Source: Ectocarpus siliculosus
Lineage: Eukaryota; Sar; Phaeophyceae; Ectocarpales; Ectocarpaceae
Assembly (NCBI GenBank): GCA_000310025.1
Contig: FN649736.1
Span: 3,177,451-3,241,450, forward strand
DNA: 64,000 nucleotides
Reading direction: 5' to 3'
Of the stretch, positions 23,801 through 35,800 are shown piece after piece; the stretch's first letter is position 1, and the number at the start of each line of letters is the position of its first letter. Under the pieces are notes generated by a model. The model did no database searches. It was not told the DNA's origin and saw only the letters and a list, made by a program, of their open reading frames with translations. A program made the translations under genes and the position numbers.

Positions 23801-26324
23801 AGTTCGGCAGGGAATATGGGATAATACTCCAACCCTGACCTTTTTGCCCGGGGCACAGTTCATCGTGGCAGCAATGGTTGCGGCTCCAACCAAGTACTAT
23901 GAAGTCCCAGCCATGAGAATGCTGCTGGATTTCGTGGTGTATGTTGGCATGGTCGCTGCGCTCAGCTATTTCGTTCTCTTCCATAGCACGACCGGAAGTG
24001 ATCCGGGGTTGGACGGCATCGCCGACCACAGGTTCAGCCTCTCCGAAGGCGCATGTGCGCTGATATTCATCACGGTGAGCACCTTCCAAACGTATGGTGG
24101 CCATGACAGCTTTCAAAATGGTGCTGTGCTTTCTCTTTCTCGTCCACTTTGTACGGGCGCACCCGGCTACTTGAATTTTGGCGATCGATCTGTATTGAAC
24201 ACGGTTAGTGTGCGATACACCGCGCAGCAAGGTTTTAGTTGCACCGCTTAGGCGAGCTCCCTCTACAGCAGTCCCTGGAACACACAAGTGTGTAAATCCC
24301 CCACCTCCTTATCGCGCCAAACGCGTTTGTTTCGTTTCTCAGGCTGGAGCATACCGAGAGGGGCGCGAGATGAAGAGGGGCATTCGTGCATACTTCAAGG
24401 ACCAGTGGAACGTTCTGGACGCGCTAGGCATGTTGTTCTTGTTCGTCGGCTTGGTCATCAGATGGGACGACTGGACCAGTACTTGGGGGCCAGCATTCTA
24501 CGCCCTGAGTGCCCCGCTGGTGGTTGCCCGCGTCCTTTTCTTCGCCCAGATCCTCCAGTTCCAAGGACCGATGGTCCAGGTATTTGCTTAAAACCCGTTG
24601 AAGCATTGGTGGGACCAGTAGATTGATTTGTTGTGCCGATGAAAGTACGACACATCACGACCCATTTTCTTCGTTTTTTTCCACTTCTCTGTGATACAGA
24701 TTCGCTGAGCCTGTTGTGCTGGAAGAATGGCAAGGATTCTTGTAGCTCTGCTACGCAGTTTGTGTTTTAGACTGGTACCCCAATAGTTTTTTGTCGATCT
24801 GTTGAAGGCAACCCACCGGACTGACTGATTTGGCAAAAACCAGGGCCAAGGTAAACTAACAACCTCTTGCCGCCCAACTCACGCCGTACCCGCCCCCGTG
24901 CACAGGTGATATTCCGCATGACGGCGACACTCTTGCAGTTTGGTGCGGTCATGTTGGTCGTTATGATCGGTTTCACCATGGCGCTTCACGTTATCTTCCG
25001 CGATGTAGAGGACTTTGGTGACACCTTGCTTGGCCTTTTCAAGGCCATGCTTGGCGAGACTGGATTCTTCGACGAGTTCTCCGGCGGACGATACGACCCT
25101 GTGGCCACGATCCTGGTTGTCGTGTATCTGTTCATCGTCACGGTTATGCTCCTCAACCTCCTGATTGCCATATTGAGCACTGAGCACGCCCAGGTACAGG
25201 AAAATACTGGCGGGGCGTTCAAGGTGTCGAAGGCACGCATTATTGCTCATTACCGGACGGTTGTCGACAATGACGTTCTCCCTGCCCCCTTCAATTTAGT
25301 TCAGCTGCTTCTATCGCTGGGGGTGATCGCAATGACGTTTCCGTACTGTTTTCTCCTGGAGGCGAAGAGAGAACAAAGTGAGACAGAACGCCCTGCGATT
25401 GATGAGCATGGCCGCCTATTCTGGGGAAATGTGTGGGAAGGCGCGAGACAACGACACAGAGGGGCTCGGCGAGCCTTTGGACAGCTCGTGTGGTGGCTCG
25501 TGCTAGGTCCTGTAGCTGTTGCTGGAGGGGCGATACTGTGGGGTCTCTCGGGGTTCTTCTACGCTCAGTACGCGTGGCACTCGTGGCTTTCGACTACGGA
25601 TGAACAGGATTGTTTTTTTGGTTTTCTCCTGGAAAGCGACGAGGAGCCCGACGCGGAGGACATGTCCAAGGAGGTTGTAATGTTCGGCAGTTGCGGCTCG
25701 CCGCTATGGCGAATGCTTCAGGGTCTAGGCATCGTGTTTAGATTCCTTCTTGAGTGGATCGGAGTTGTACTCGCCTGGTTCCTGACATTCTTGTTGTGCA
25801 TTCTGGGTGCTCCGTGCTGTCTTTTTTTGCGATGGTTGGTTTTGCCTGGTACGGAGTTTTTCTCTTGGTGCTGGAAGCTAGCTGCATGTCGGTCCACCCA
25901 GGATCCTGACGAGGACGAAGAATCCCCAAAGCGTTTAAGTACGCCCACGATAGAGAGCATGCTGAAGAAGGGCCGTAGTGGGGTAGGCGCGGAAAAGCTG
26001 CTTGAATTCCTCGAAGACCCTATGAACGACAAGGATGTTCGGCAAGACGAGAAGGAGAAGAAGACCACGGTGGAACACATCAAGCTTCTCCGGGACCGCC
26101 TAGAAAAGACCACGGTGGAACACACCAAGATTCTCCGGGACCGCCTAGAAAAGACAACCGATAAGCAGCTTCAGGAGTTGCGCAAGAACGTGGCGTCGAA
26201 GGAGGAACTGGAGGAGTTGCGCAACCATGTGGCCTCCAAAGTGCAAGACATGCAGGGCGGTTTGGAGAAGATACTAGCTTTGGTGCAGGAACTGAAAAGT
26301 ACTACAATCAGCTGTGGTATATGA
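14801..26324 (+). CDS. Ankyrin-repeat ion channel, TRP type
   Basis: Fourteen exons join in frame to about 1449 aa: 14801-15089, 16504-16718, 17098-17238, 17804-17941, 18252-18383, 18536-18670, 19009-19134, 20535-20663, 21086-21214, 21980-22153, 22680-22790, 23100-24074, 24343-24579 and 24906-26324. The N-terminus is acidic and disordered. Exons 3-9 each encode one repeat of 42-47 aa; several are clear ankyrins (RTVLHLAALSGD, HTVLMVAAASGE, RTLLHLAALSGN). The channel domain has a candidate S1 near 848-868, S3 with WNVLDALGMLFLF near 921-940, S4 near 951-972, S5 near 985-1008, a pore segment FKAMLGETGFF near 1022, and S6 ending VTVMLLNLLIAILS near 1068. Three more hydrophobic segments follow (about 1100-1120, 1176-1202, 1262-1290), then a C-terminal coiled coil. 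It should be a membrane cation channel; selectivity and trigger cannot be read from the sequence. Confidence 0.88.
20535..21214 (+). other. Pair of duplicated repeat exons in the channel gene
   Basis: Exons 20535-20663 and 21086-21214 are each exactly 43 codons, begin and end in phase 0, and encode matching repeats: GDIISSKNVVGETLLSKAIE and GDLVESKNTFGESLLAKAFD, with CAWAFLSPTQ and CAWEVLDHHQ as their ends. They are best explained by duplication of a single symmetric exon. Confidence 0.75.
26062..26155 (+). repeat. 45-bp tandem repeat in the channel coiled coil
   Basis: Units start at 26062 and 26107 with only a few differences and encode KTTVEHIKLLRDRLE and KTTVEHTKILRDRLE; a third, diverged start (KTTDKQL) follows. 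Fifteen residues is about two heptads, so the duplication lengthens the C-terminal coiled coil without breaking it. Confidence 0.85.
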
Positions 26325-27160
26325 AGAAAGTTCTATGGGGGTGTCTTGTGTGTTGCGTGACAAGTCTCTCTGAGCGCCGCAGGTGGGGCGACTGGCTTGG
26401 TGTGTGGACACGACGGAGGCCGGCAGTTTGACCTACGCTACTTTGTCAAACTAGTTTCCATGTATCACGTTTGGGCAGAGTGTGGGATGCATCGTTTGCC
26501 GTACTCCTTACGCATTTCTGGCACGTAGATCACGTGACTAGCATGTCTCGCGGGTAGGCAAGGAGTTCCGCCGTGGTCGTGATTCTAGAGGGGGAAGCTA
26601 AGGCGCCCGATGGCGTGGGTTTGAATAAGCTTGAAGATATCACTGGGGGGGCAAGAGCTAGAGTCTATTCGATGAAGGTCGACGGCTACCTCTAGCGATT
26701 CGGAGACGCTAGTGTTAAGAAGCACGATAACACTAGACCACCAGCCAGCGCTGGCCAAACGTGGTCATTATGCTTCTTGACAAAAGTTAATACGCGGGGT
26801 TCGAATCTCCCCTGGAGCATTTATCGTTCGAGGAGTATATCGAGGATTTTAGTATTTGCGCCCGATATATGGGAATAGAAGGTCTGACGAGACTTCGCAA
26901 AATATCCGATGAACCTCTTGTACCGATGGAATTCTCCGGGAAAGACAGCGCTGATCACAGACATGGCAACCCCGGGGGGGCGTGTTTGTGGCTTGAAAGA
27001 AGGTTGGACGGACTCGGGTATAATCTTTTGTGGAGAAGCACGATGACCACGAGACCACTAGTCAGCCGTGGTCTAGTGCTCATCGTGCTTCTCAACAAAC
27101 CGGTATCGCGATCTGTAAAACCCGGTTTGGGGTGCGCTTACGCCCCCTCGAGCTCACGTC
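26325..27160. other. Intergenic, with two related hairpins
   Basis: No gene is seen. Imperfect palindromes at 26713-26784 and 27033-27093 share the arm GAGAAGCACGATGA-CAC-AGACCAC; the second has arms of about 26 bp with few mismatches. Just after the first hairpin, GGGGTTCGAATCTCCCC (26806-26822) is a strong tRNA T-arm or pol III B-box match without a complete tRNA around it. These may be parts of tRNA-derived or MITE-like elements. Confidence 0.5.
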
Positions 27161-27297
27161 CGGCTCCTTCTCCTTCTCCTCATCCCTCCCCCCCCCCCCC
27201 CTTCCTGCTCGTCCTCGTCCTCTTCCCTACCTTTCCCCTCCCCCTCCCGGTCCTCCTCCTCCTTTTCCTCCTCTTCCTCCTTTTCCCTCTCGTCTAG
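27160..27297 (+). repeat. Long polypyrimidine tract
   Basis: About 135 bp is almost purely C and T (CTCCTTCTCCTCATCC and similar), with a C-run at 27189-27200. It lies between the convergent channel and armadillo genes. No function is assigned. Confidence 0.8.
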
Positions 27298-27464
27298 CCT
27301 AGTACCTCGTGCTGGGCGCGGTGAGCACGCACGAGCGCTAGGGAGCACGTAGCCCCGTTTATCCATCGGAGTGTGTATGGCGTGTGGGGGGTGACTTTGT
27401 ACCCTCCCCCCAAAAAACTCTCCAAAAATTAAGAACTTGGGTACCTACTTTTGGAGGTGGTATT

Positions 27465-28385
27465 GGCGGGGACACAGGTGTGGCGACGCGGTGTAGACTA
27501 TGAAGTAGTGGTACTCTGCGGTCGTTGTTTGGGTCTAATTTTTTGTCGTTAAATGTTGCTGTTCGTTGTGGTGTCCACTTCTTTCGTTTCGGCAATATGA
27601 CTCGTGTTTGAATGTGATGACTGTGCCAGTCGGTGGTCCCTGGATCGATTCCCCAGTTGCAACGTTGCCAGTGATGATGTTTGTGGCAATTGGATTCATT
27701 GGACAGCTCGTGATAATCGCATTGCTGATTACATTCGCAGGGTGCATCCAGACGATTAAGGGTTACCACCGGACACCCGTTGGTCGGCCACAAAGAATAT
27801 ATCCACCTACTGTAGGGAATAAAACACGTGGGGACGACAACAACAGCGCTAGCAGGGCCACCCTCAGCCTAGGCCCAGGACAGAGCCATGAACTCGAGAG
27901 AAAAGCAAAAGGGGACTCTCTCGGCAAGATCTGTTTCAGCAATGGCGAAAGTGGCTCTACCTTACGTTAAGGGCCATACAGACGTTAGCCTGTGGCCTAG
28001 AGCAACGGGAACGCTCTGAACCCTCGGTGATGCGCTAGGTAAAAAAGAACTGTCAATACTTCCAGTCTTGCTCAGAGGTAGGGGCCAGGACAAAAACACG
28101 AGATCCCGAGACCTTGACGCGAAGGCCGCAGGAGTTCTAGCGGCGAGCGATTGTTAACGAACGAAGAGCGTGAGCCTCATGACTAACGGAGAAACTGTGT
28201 TTGGGTGATTGCGTGCTCTCGTTCGTCGACGGGAGTGAAAAATAGCACCTTGATGAGATAGTCTACTTGTACGCGTTGTGAACGATACAAAATCTCCCGA
28301 TTGTATTGACAGTAAATCATGACCGGCAAAGGGATCGACGCAGTCACCCTGACCGTAGGTTCCTCAAGAAGTTACCTTGCTGCAA
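27465..28385 (+). repeat. Dispersed two-part repeat, copy 2 (rearranged)
   Basis: 27465-27755 matches part A of copy 1 (7620-7945) directly. 27965-28380 matches part B of copy 1 in reverse complement, for example TTGTATTGACAGTAAATCAT and the block ending CCGTAGGTTCCTCAAGAAG. About 200 bp in between (27760-27960) have no match in copy 1. A Gly/Val/Ile-rich frame in part A (27566-27760) is kept partly open in both copies, but no protein family is recognisable. Confidence 0.75.
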
Positions 28386-28630
28386 TAACACCGTTACACC
28401 CCAAAAAGGCTAAAAAAATCCGGTCGAGGATCATGCGATGACATTACGAGCTACATATAACAACATCAGTCCGTGAATCGGTTGCTTTCATATTTGGAGA
28501 CGTTGGTGGCTCTGAAAAACGTGAATAGTACTGGTATCGACGAGAAGGATATTCGACAACGAATAACGAACGGGAAGGCAAAAATAGACGAGCAACAATC
28601 ACCAGACGATGGCAACATCAAAAACCACCA

Positions 28631-31600
28631 CTATTTACCACCACAACAACGACAACAACAACTTGGACCCGTTACCAAGAGCAACGACAACAACATCAGC
28701 CAAGGTGGGTGGATCAAAATACGTGAAATAGCATTCCCCCTAGATCCTCGTCCTGGGCCAGCGTCACGTCCGGAGGGATGGCCGTCTCCCGCTCCTCGAA
28801 GAAATCCGTTGGCACGAAGAATTCCTCCGGTTTGCGGAATTGACCTCCTCCTTCCTGTTTCAGGCGTGCTTCTAGCCCTGGTTTTTTGGGAAAGACGTTG
28901 GTAGGGTGGCGGTGTTGGGGCCGTTAGATGGGCGGGATGTCGGGCTGTCATCGTGGTGTTCAACTCCAATACGTCCGATACTTTCAGCGGCGTTTCTACA
29001 TCCAGTGTCACGTCGAGGCGGATGTCTGGAAGCAGCTAGTCCTGGGACAAACCGGGCTGTGATCTACCCGTGATCGCAGCACCCGTGCCATATGCGTACA
29101 GCAAGCGCTGCTGTTTCGATACAAGCTTGTTTAACAGCGGCTCTTCGTCAACCGTTCTCATTCCCCCTGACTCTCCTGCTACCCCCCCCCCCCCCCCCCC
29201 CNNNNNNNNNNNNNNNNNNNNNNNNNNNNNNNNNNNNNNNNNNNNNNNNNNNNNNNNNNNNNNNNNNNNNNNNNNNNNNNNNNNNNNNNNNNNNNNNNNN
29301 NGGAACAACCGGGGGGGGGTTTTCCCCGGGTTGCCGCCCCCCGTCCCTATGGGTTCCACAAAGGGGGGTTTTTTGGAACCAGGTTTTTTAAAAGGGGGTT
29401 TTTGTTAACCCTTTTCTTTTCCCCCGGATTCCCTGGTACCCCCCCCCCCTTTTCCCCCCGGAAAACATTTTTTTTCTTTTTCCCCCCCCCCCCCCCCCGC
29501 CTCTCTCCACGTTTCCCTCCCCCTGCCGTGCCTCTTAAACGTGCCGACGTACCTGGTTTCCTCCATCTGCCCCTTATCGTTGTGCTCGCCAATGGCCAAA
29601 CCGGCGTGATTTCATGCACTCCCAACACACCCGTGTGGTGTCTACGGTATAATCTAGCACGTCACTGTTCTATTCTCGCGGCCGCGCTTTGATTCCACAC
29701 GTTCCGAGGCGCCCACTCTGATGCCGGAGCTTTTCCGCTCTATGTGGTGCTGCTGACTTGAAAAACCTAGGCGCGCTGAAAAACAAGTACACACCAACAC
29801 TCTTTGTGCGCACGGGAGTAACACCGACTGGACCAAGCCGCCACCTTCTATTTCGGCGCCGAGGAGGTCGAGCCCGTACGCAAGCCACGACGGCGGAGCC
29901 CTCCGTCCGAACGCCCACTCCCGGCACCGCACCAAGGCTTCGTACGCGCCCGCCTCCTCCGCTTGGGAAACCTGGCCGTTTCGGAACGTCCGCACCAGCT
30001 CCTCTGGGTCGGGAAGGAGCACGACGATGGCCTTCGCGGTCGCCGTTATTACCTGGCGATGGATGGATCGATGGATGGGCGGGTGGATGGACGCAAAGTT
30101 TGGTAGGTAAGGCAGAAATGAAAAGCAGAGACACAGAGAGGAAAACTGAGATGGTGGTGGTGGTGGCACCAAGAGGAACGACAGAGCGGCGGTGGAGGGC
30201 GGTGAGCGGTCTATGAAATATCACTCAATAGGCTCTGTGTTGCAGCTGCTGGATATAAATTTCCCGACATATCAAAACTGTGAAAGCGACGGCGGCGACG
30301 ACCACGACGACAACAAGCACATGCATGCCTCGCTGTGTTCCGAGTCGAAGATGAGCTCCGCCAGCTCCTTGAGCCCCCCCGCCCTCTTCATGGCGAGGGC
30401 GTTGGTCGGGTGCTGCATCAGGATCGCCACGCAGCTGGCCGCTTGCCCCGCCGCGGTCCCTTCCTCCTCAGCGGCCGCCGCCGCCGCCGCCGCTGCCGAG
30501 CGGGACGATGACATGGTACTTGTCTGCTTGCTCGATCCTCCTGCTAATGGGTTCAGACGATTGGGTGCGCTCCTCGGTATGTGGCGTCGTTTCGTCACCA
30601 TGGTAACCCAGGGAGGAAGGGGGTTCTGGGGAATCTTGAATTTATTTCTGTAGATTTTTTCTTTCAGTCTCTGTGGGTGCTACATTACTGTGTGGGTACT
30701 GCATATGGCTTGCTCTCGTGGCCGCGCCTTGTCGTCAAGCCCATGAAAGACGGAGCCCACTCTGTAGTTTACCGGGGCAACAAGAGATCCGGCTTTTTGC
30801 TGCCCACCTGCATGCATCAAAGAAGCCATCGAAACCTGCGCTCGCTTCATCATATCTCTTTGGTTTCGTTCGTATGCCGTGAAGACACCGTTACCGAGGC
30901 GGCCAGAGTTCGAGGCGACATGTTCCGGCTTGGACGAACCTACCAAATGCTACAGGGCAGTCTTGGCCAATACTTTGCTGGACTTCAAGCAGAGTGCTTC
31001 AGCTCGACACACTGAAGCCAGTGCTGTTCCGTGTGACAAAATCCAAGGAAAACGTCGAGGGGAGAAGGTGGGACACTACAAAAAAGTCCCAATGTTGCCT
31101 TTCTCCTTCGTGACCTCCGCTGGCGCGTCAAACTAAACACCGAATGGTTTAGGCTGGCGCCTTCACAGCGTCTCGAAAAAGGCGCGTGATCCTCTCTAGG
31201 CAATACCAGCACCGGAAAGATGCCACCGGAAAGAAGATGCGTATCCTTTTTTCGCATGTCGTGTGGGTGGGGCGGCACTCACCGTCGTCTTCTGCGACGC
31301 CCCACGCCGCGGCGAGCTCGAGCAGTATCGACACCGCGTCCAAGCTCGCACACCGCGTTTTGTTCGCCTGGTTCTTGAGCGTCAGCGAACAGAGGGCCCG
31401 TGCGGCGGATCGCACTACCCTGGGATCGTGCACACGAGGAGAAAGGGTATATAGATATAGACATGTTTACTGGAGACTTTCGGGTACAGCCAATTATGAC
31501 ATATTCCTTACCTTCGAAATGCAACCTTCCATAGTCTGTCGGGATAACTTGGGGGATGCGACAGGGGGGCGGTTTGACGCACGCCAACTACGTACGCACT

Positions 31601-32768
31601 GCAGCTGTGGTTTTCCGGAAAGGATGATATCTTTCACCTGGCGCTCTGGCAGTGCTTGCACACTGACAGTGCGAGCTCCACGCTGTCCCCCGCGCCGACA
31701 TGGGCCTGGTTGAGGGGGTTGTTGGCCAGGTTGGCGAGGCAGATGAATGCCTATAGAGAAGAGTTGAAGTGGGAGAAAGGGAGAAGGAAGGGGGCGGGGC
31801 GGGTGGGCGAAGCACCGGCGTGTTTGTTATCTTCGGTATCTACTGTTGGTCACGCACGCTTCTTCCGGATGGAGGAAAAGCAAGACCTGCACTCTCTAGT
31901 CATACAGTATAGAGGTGTAGTGAGAAAATCCTTTTTTTGGCTCTTCGTCAAGAGCTCGTGAGACGGTTCGAATACACCGTCGGATACTGTAATAATGCTC
32001 TAACAGGCCAAAATGCCGTAATAACGTCAATTTCAGTGCAATATCGGTCATGTTTCGTCGTTTATTTTCATTTTTGTCCCCCCGCAGTACGCGTTTCAGG
32101 TGTAGCGCGCCTTTGTGCCTTAGCCATGATCCCCGGCTTGCAGTTAGACCCGAGCTGATTAAAAAGAACAGCAGCAGCCATCACCGCCGCCATGGCCGCC
32201 AAAAACGGTGCCCAATACCCACGCCGATCCCCCTACCACTAAGCAGCGACACTGATGTGTACCCAGCTCACCGCCTCTATGACGTCGCTATGCCTCGTCT
32301 TGTCAGAGTCCCTGATCAGGTCGCAGGCTGCCTTGTCCGCCCCTGCCTCCAACAAACGCAGCGCCGCAAACTGGTTAAGGTAGGCCATGTTGGCCAGGGC
32401 CAGGCAGGCCTATCCATTCCCCCGATCGAGCAGCGGGCACGGTGAGCCGGTTTGGGCGGCGGCATACCCCGGGAGGTTTTCAGCGGCAAAAGCGGTGGCG
32501 TAGGTTATCGATTCGAAGGTGAGCGGGAGATGCGAAGGGAAAAAGAAGGACGAGCGTATCGGAAGGAAACCGTCGGAGCATTGTCTCTAAGGGCTGAGAA
32601 ACAAAGACACGAGTCGTATCGTGCGTCTACTAAATATTCCACTGCAACGACGCCGGCTATCCTTCTTTGACGTTCAACATGTAAACTCCACAACACGTAG
32701 TATTAAATGTATCATTTAGAGACCAAGCGACACACAAGTCCCCTCCTCCCTCTCCCTGTTCAGATTTT

Positions 32769-32815
<47 letters not shown>

Positions 32816-35800
32816 CACCGTTGGCGTGGTTCTCAACGGGTTTTTAGAGTGATATTATGGCTTGCGAGGCGTACGTTCTAAAACAAATGACCCCATTCCG
32901 GGGACCTCGTTCTTTTCCGGCTGTTACTGGCGTATTTTCATTGGTCAGCCGGTTGGCGCGTACGGTGCTATTGAAAGAAACACACACAAACACACACACA
33001 CACACACAACAACACACACACACACCACTGCCCGCGGATGGGACTAAATTGTTCCCTTCACCTGAACCAGCACCACCTCGTTGTCTAGGGCGTCCATTAT
33101 TGTGATGGTCGGGAGAGTTGCGCCGCACTCCTCCACGAGGCCTCGATTCGCGTCGCTTCGGTACGTCACGTTCACGAGCGCGGTAAGGGCTTGTCCGATC
33201 ACCTGGAAAGTTGGCGATGTTGTGGGCGTTGCATGCTGTGGGTTGATACTAGTAGTGCTGTGGTGGACGTTCTTGTTCACGATTTTCTGGGCGTAGGATT
33301 AAGTGTCTTTCAAGCTTCGGAGGATGATTCATTCATACAAGCATCATCATCATCAACAACAACAACCACCATCAACACCATCGCCACCACCGCAACAGCA
33401 CAGACAACGACATCAACGACGATCAAAACCACAGCCACCAACACCCATCAACACCAACACCACAACAACGGAAAGATCAGAACCTGTTCGGTGACGTGGT
33501 CCTCCCTTCTGAACCCCTCGAGTAGGCGCACCATGGCCGCGACGCCGCCCTTGGCCGCAATAATGGCTCTGTTCGGTGGGTAACGACTCAACTGAGCGAT
33601 TGAAATGCACGCCTGACAAATCGAGGCGAGCAACAGGAGGAACAACAACATGGTGAATGGTGGGGTGAGCCATGTGTTGTACTGAAAACTGAAGGGAGGG
33701 GGGGGCGGATTTTGAACGGGTGGCCGGGCAACGGTGCCAGCGAAATAATACCAGCACACAAGCAGCAGTGAGCTCTTCTAAGCAACGTGTAGGATGCGTC
33801 TATCTGGGAGACATTTGTGGTTCGCAAACTCTGCGCCACGTGCTATGCCCTACGCAACTAGTAGTGTCCATGCGTCGCAACACCGCACAACACGCCGTGC
33901 ATTCTGCCCTCGAAACCGCCGGAGCTTCCACTTTTCTATTAAACTCTGTAAGTTACTGCATCCAGGCGGAGATATGTCACTTACGAATGGGTATTGGGAA
34001 CAGGTTTTCCAAACACCGTGTGGATTTCATGAGAGACACGCTGGAACAGACCTAGCTGCTTCACGCGGAAAACGATACGTACCCAGTGACGCTTATTGAA
34101 TACCACACCAACAGTCGAACAACCACCTGAAAAACCCTTGCTCAAGAGCTACTAACAAGTCAGTTTCCTACAACAAAAAACTTCGGCGGGGGGGGGGATC
34201 TCATAGTCGTGCATGCCGTAGTAGTTAGACCATTGACCTCGCATCCCAACAAAGCCGGGACGGAGCACGCCGGGTTCTCACCGGACCAGGCTCTCACATC
34301 ACCAAGCGCGAAGCGCCGTGAGGTATTCGGCGAGTCGCATGAAGGGTGCGCTGCATCCTGCTAAGGGTGTTCGGCATCTTGTGTTTACTTCCTTGCGTAC
34401 GGATGACAGCTGTGTATAACTTAATTTATTTTCTGATGCTTTCACTTCCAGAGAGAGTTGTAAGCTCTGTGAAACTGCCTCGAAGGTGCGACTATCCCCT
34501 TTGCGCGGAGTGAGGGTTCTCGACCCTGCACAACATAATCTACTAGACCAACCATTCATGGTTACCGCAAAAGAAAAAAACAAAGGCAAAAAAAAAAGCG
34601 GTAACCTGGTTGCCGAGCTCACGAAGTGAATCAGCTTGTTTTACAAAATCGCTACCAAGCGACGAAAACCCAACCCCGATGGCAAACACCGGGGGCGGCG
34701 GCTTGTTTTACAACGTCGTTGCCAAGCGACGAAAACCCACCCCCGATGGCGAACATCGAAGGACGGGGGGGGGGGGGGGGGGGGGACTCTTATTCTTGCA
34801 TGCCGTAGTCGTTTGACCATTGACCTCGCATCCCTACAAAGCCGGGACGGAGCACGCCGGGTTCTCACCGGACCAGGCTCTCACATCACCAAGCGCGAAG
34901 CGCCGTGAGGTATTTGGCGAGTTGCATGAAGGGTGGGCTGCATCCTGCTAAGGGTGTTCGGCATCTTGTGCTTACTTCCTTGCGTACGGATGACAGCTAC
35001 GAATGACTTAATTTATTTTCTGGTGCTTTCACTTCCAGAGACAGTTGTAAGCACTGTGTAACTGCCTCTAGGAAGCTTGACCATTTTAACACAACGTGGT
35101 GCGATCATCCCCCGTTGCGCGGAGTGAGGTTTCTCGACCCCGCACAACATGATCTACTCGACCACCATTATGGTTACCGCCAAAAAAAAAAAAACGAGGG
35201 TAAAAAAAAAAAAACGGGAACCTGGTTGCCGAGTTCACGAAGTGAATTGGCTTCTTTTACAACGTCGTTGCCAAGCGACGAAAACCCAACCCCGATGGCA
35301 AACACCGAGTGGGGGGCTTGTTTTACAACGTCGTTGCCAAGCGACGAAAACCCAAACCCCGATGGCAAACACCGGGGGGGGGGGCATCTCGGCTATTCCT
35401 GACTAACCTGCACGAGGACCGCCGGCGACTGGCTGGTGAAGCACAAGAGCACCAGGGGGGGTATCCCCCCTGCCAGCCCCAGAGCGCGCTGGCACGCCTC
35501 GTGGTGCGCCATCTGTGACAGGGCCAGGACTGCCGGTCCCGTCACCTTGTGTTTTTTTTTTCGTGTTTCGGACGAGCAACAGGGGTACAGGATGATTTGA
35601 GTTTGTAACAAGAATTACCTTTGATGATGATGCTGCTGCTGCTGCTGCTGCTATTGTTGTTGTTGCTGTTGTTGTTGGCGGTGATGTCCTTGCCTGGGTC
35701 TCACGGTGCTCCTCATTGGCTGTTAGCGACACAGCCAGAACCACCACCCCGCCGACGTTTCCCTCGTGGTCGCACTCGACCCTTTGAGAGGGTGGCATTC

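Noticed and set aside
34180-35385. CRISPR-like array
   Set aside because: The repeats are ~57 bp and ~600 bp, tandem without regular unique spacers, and lie in an intron of a eukaryotic gene.
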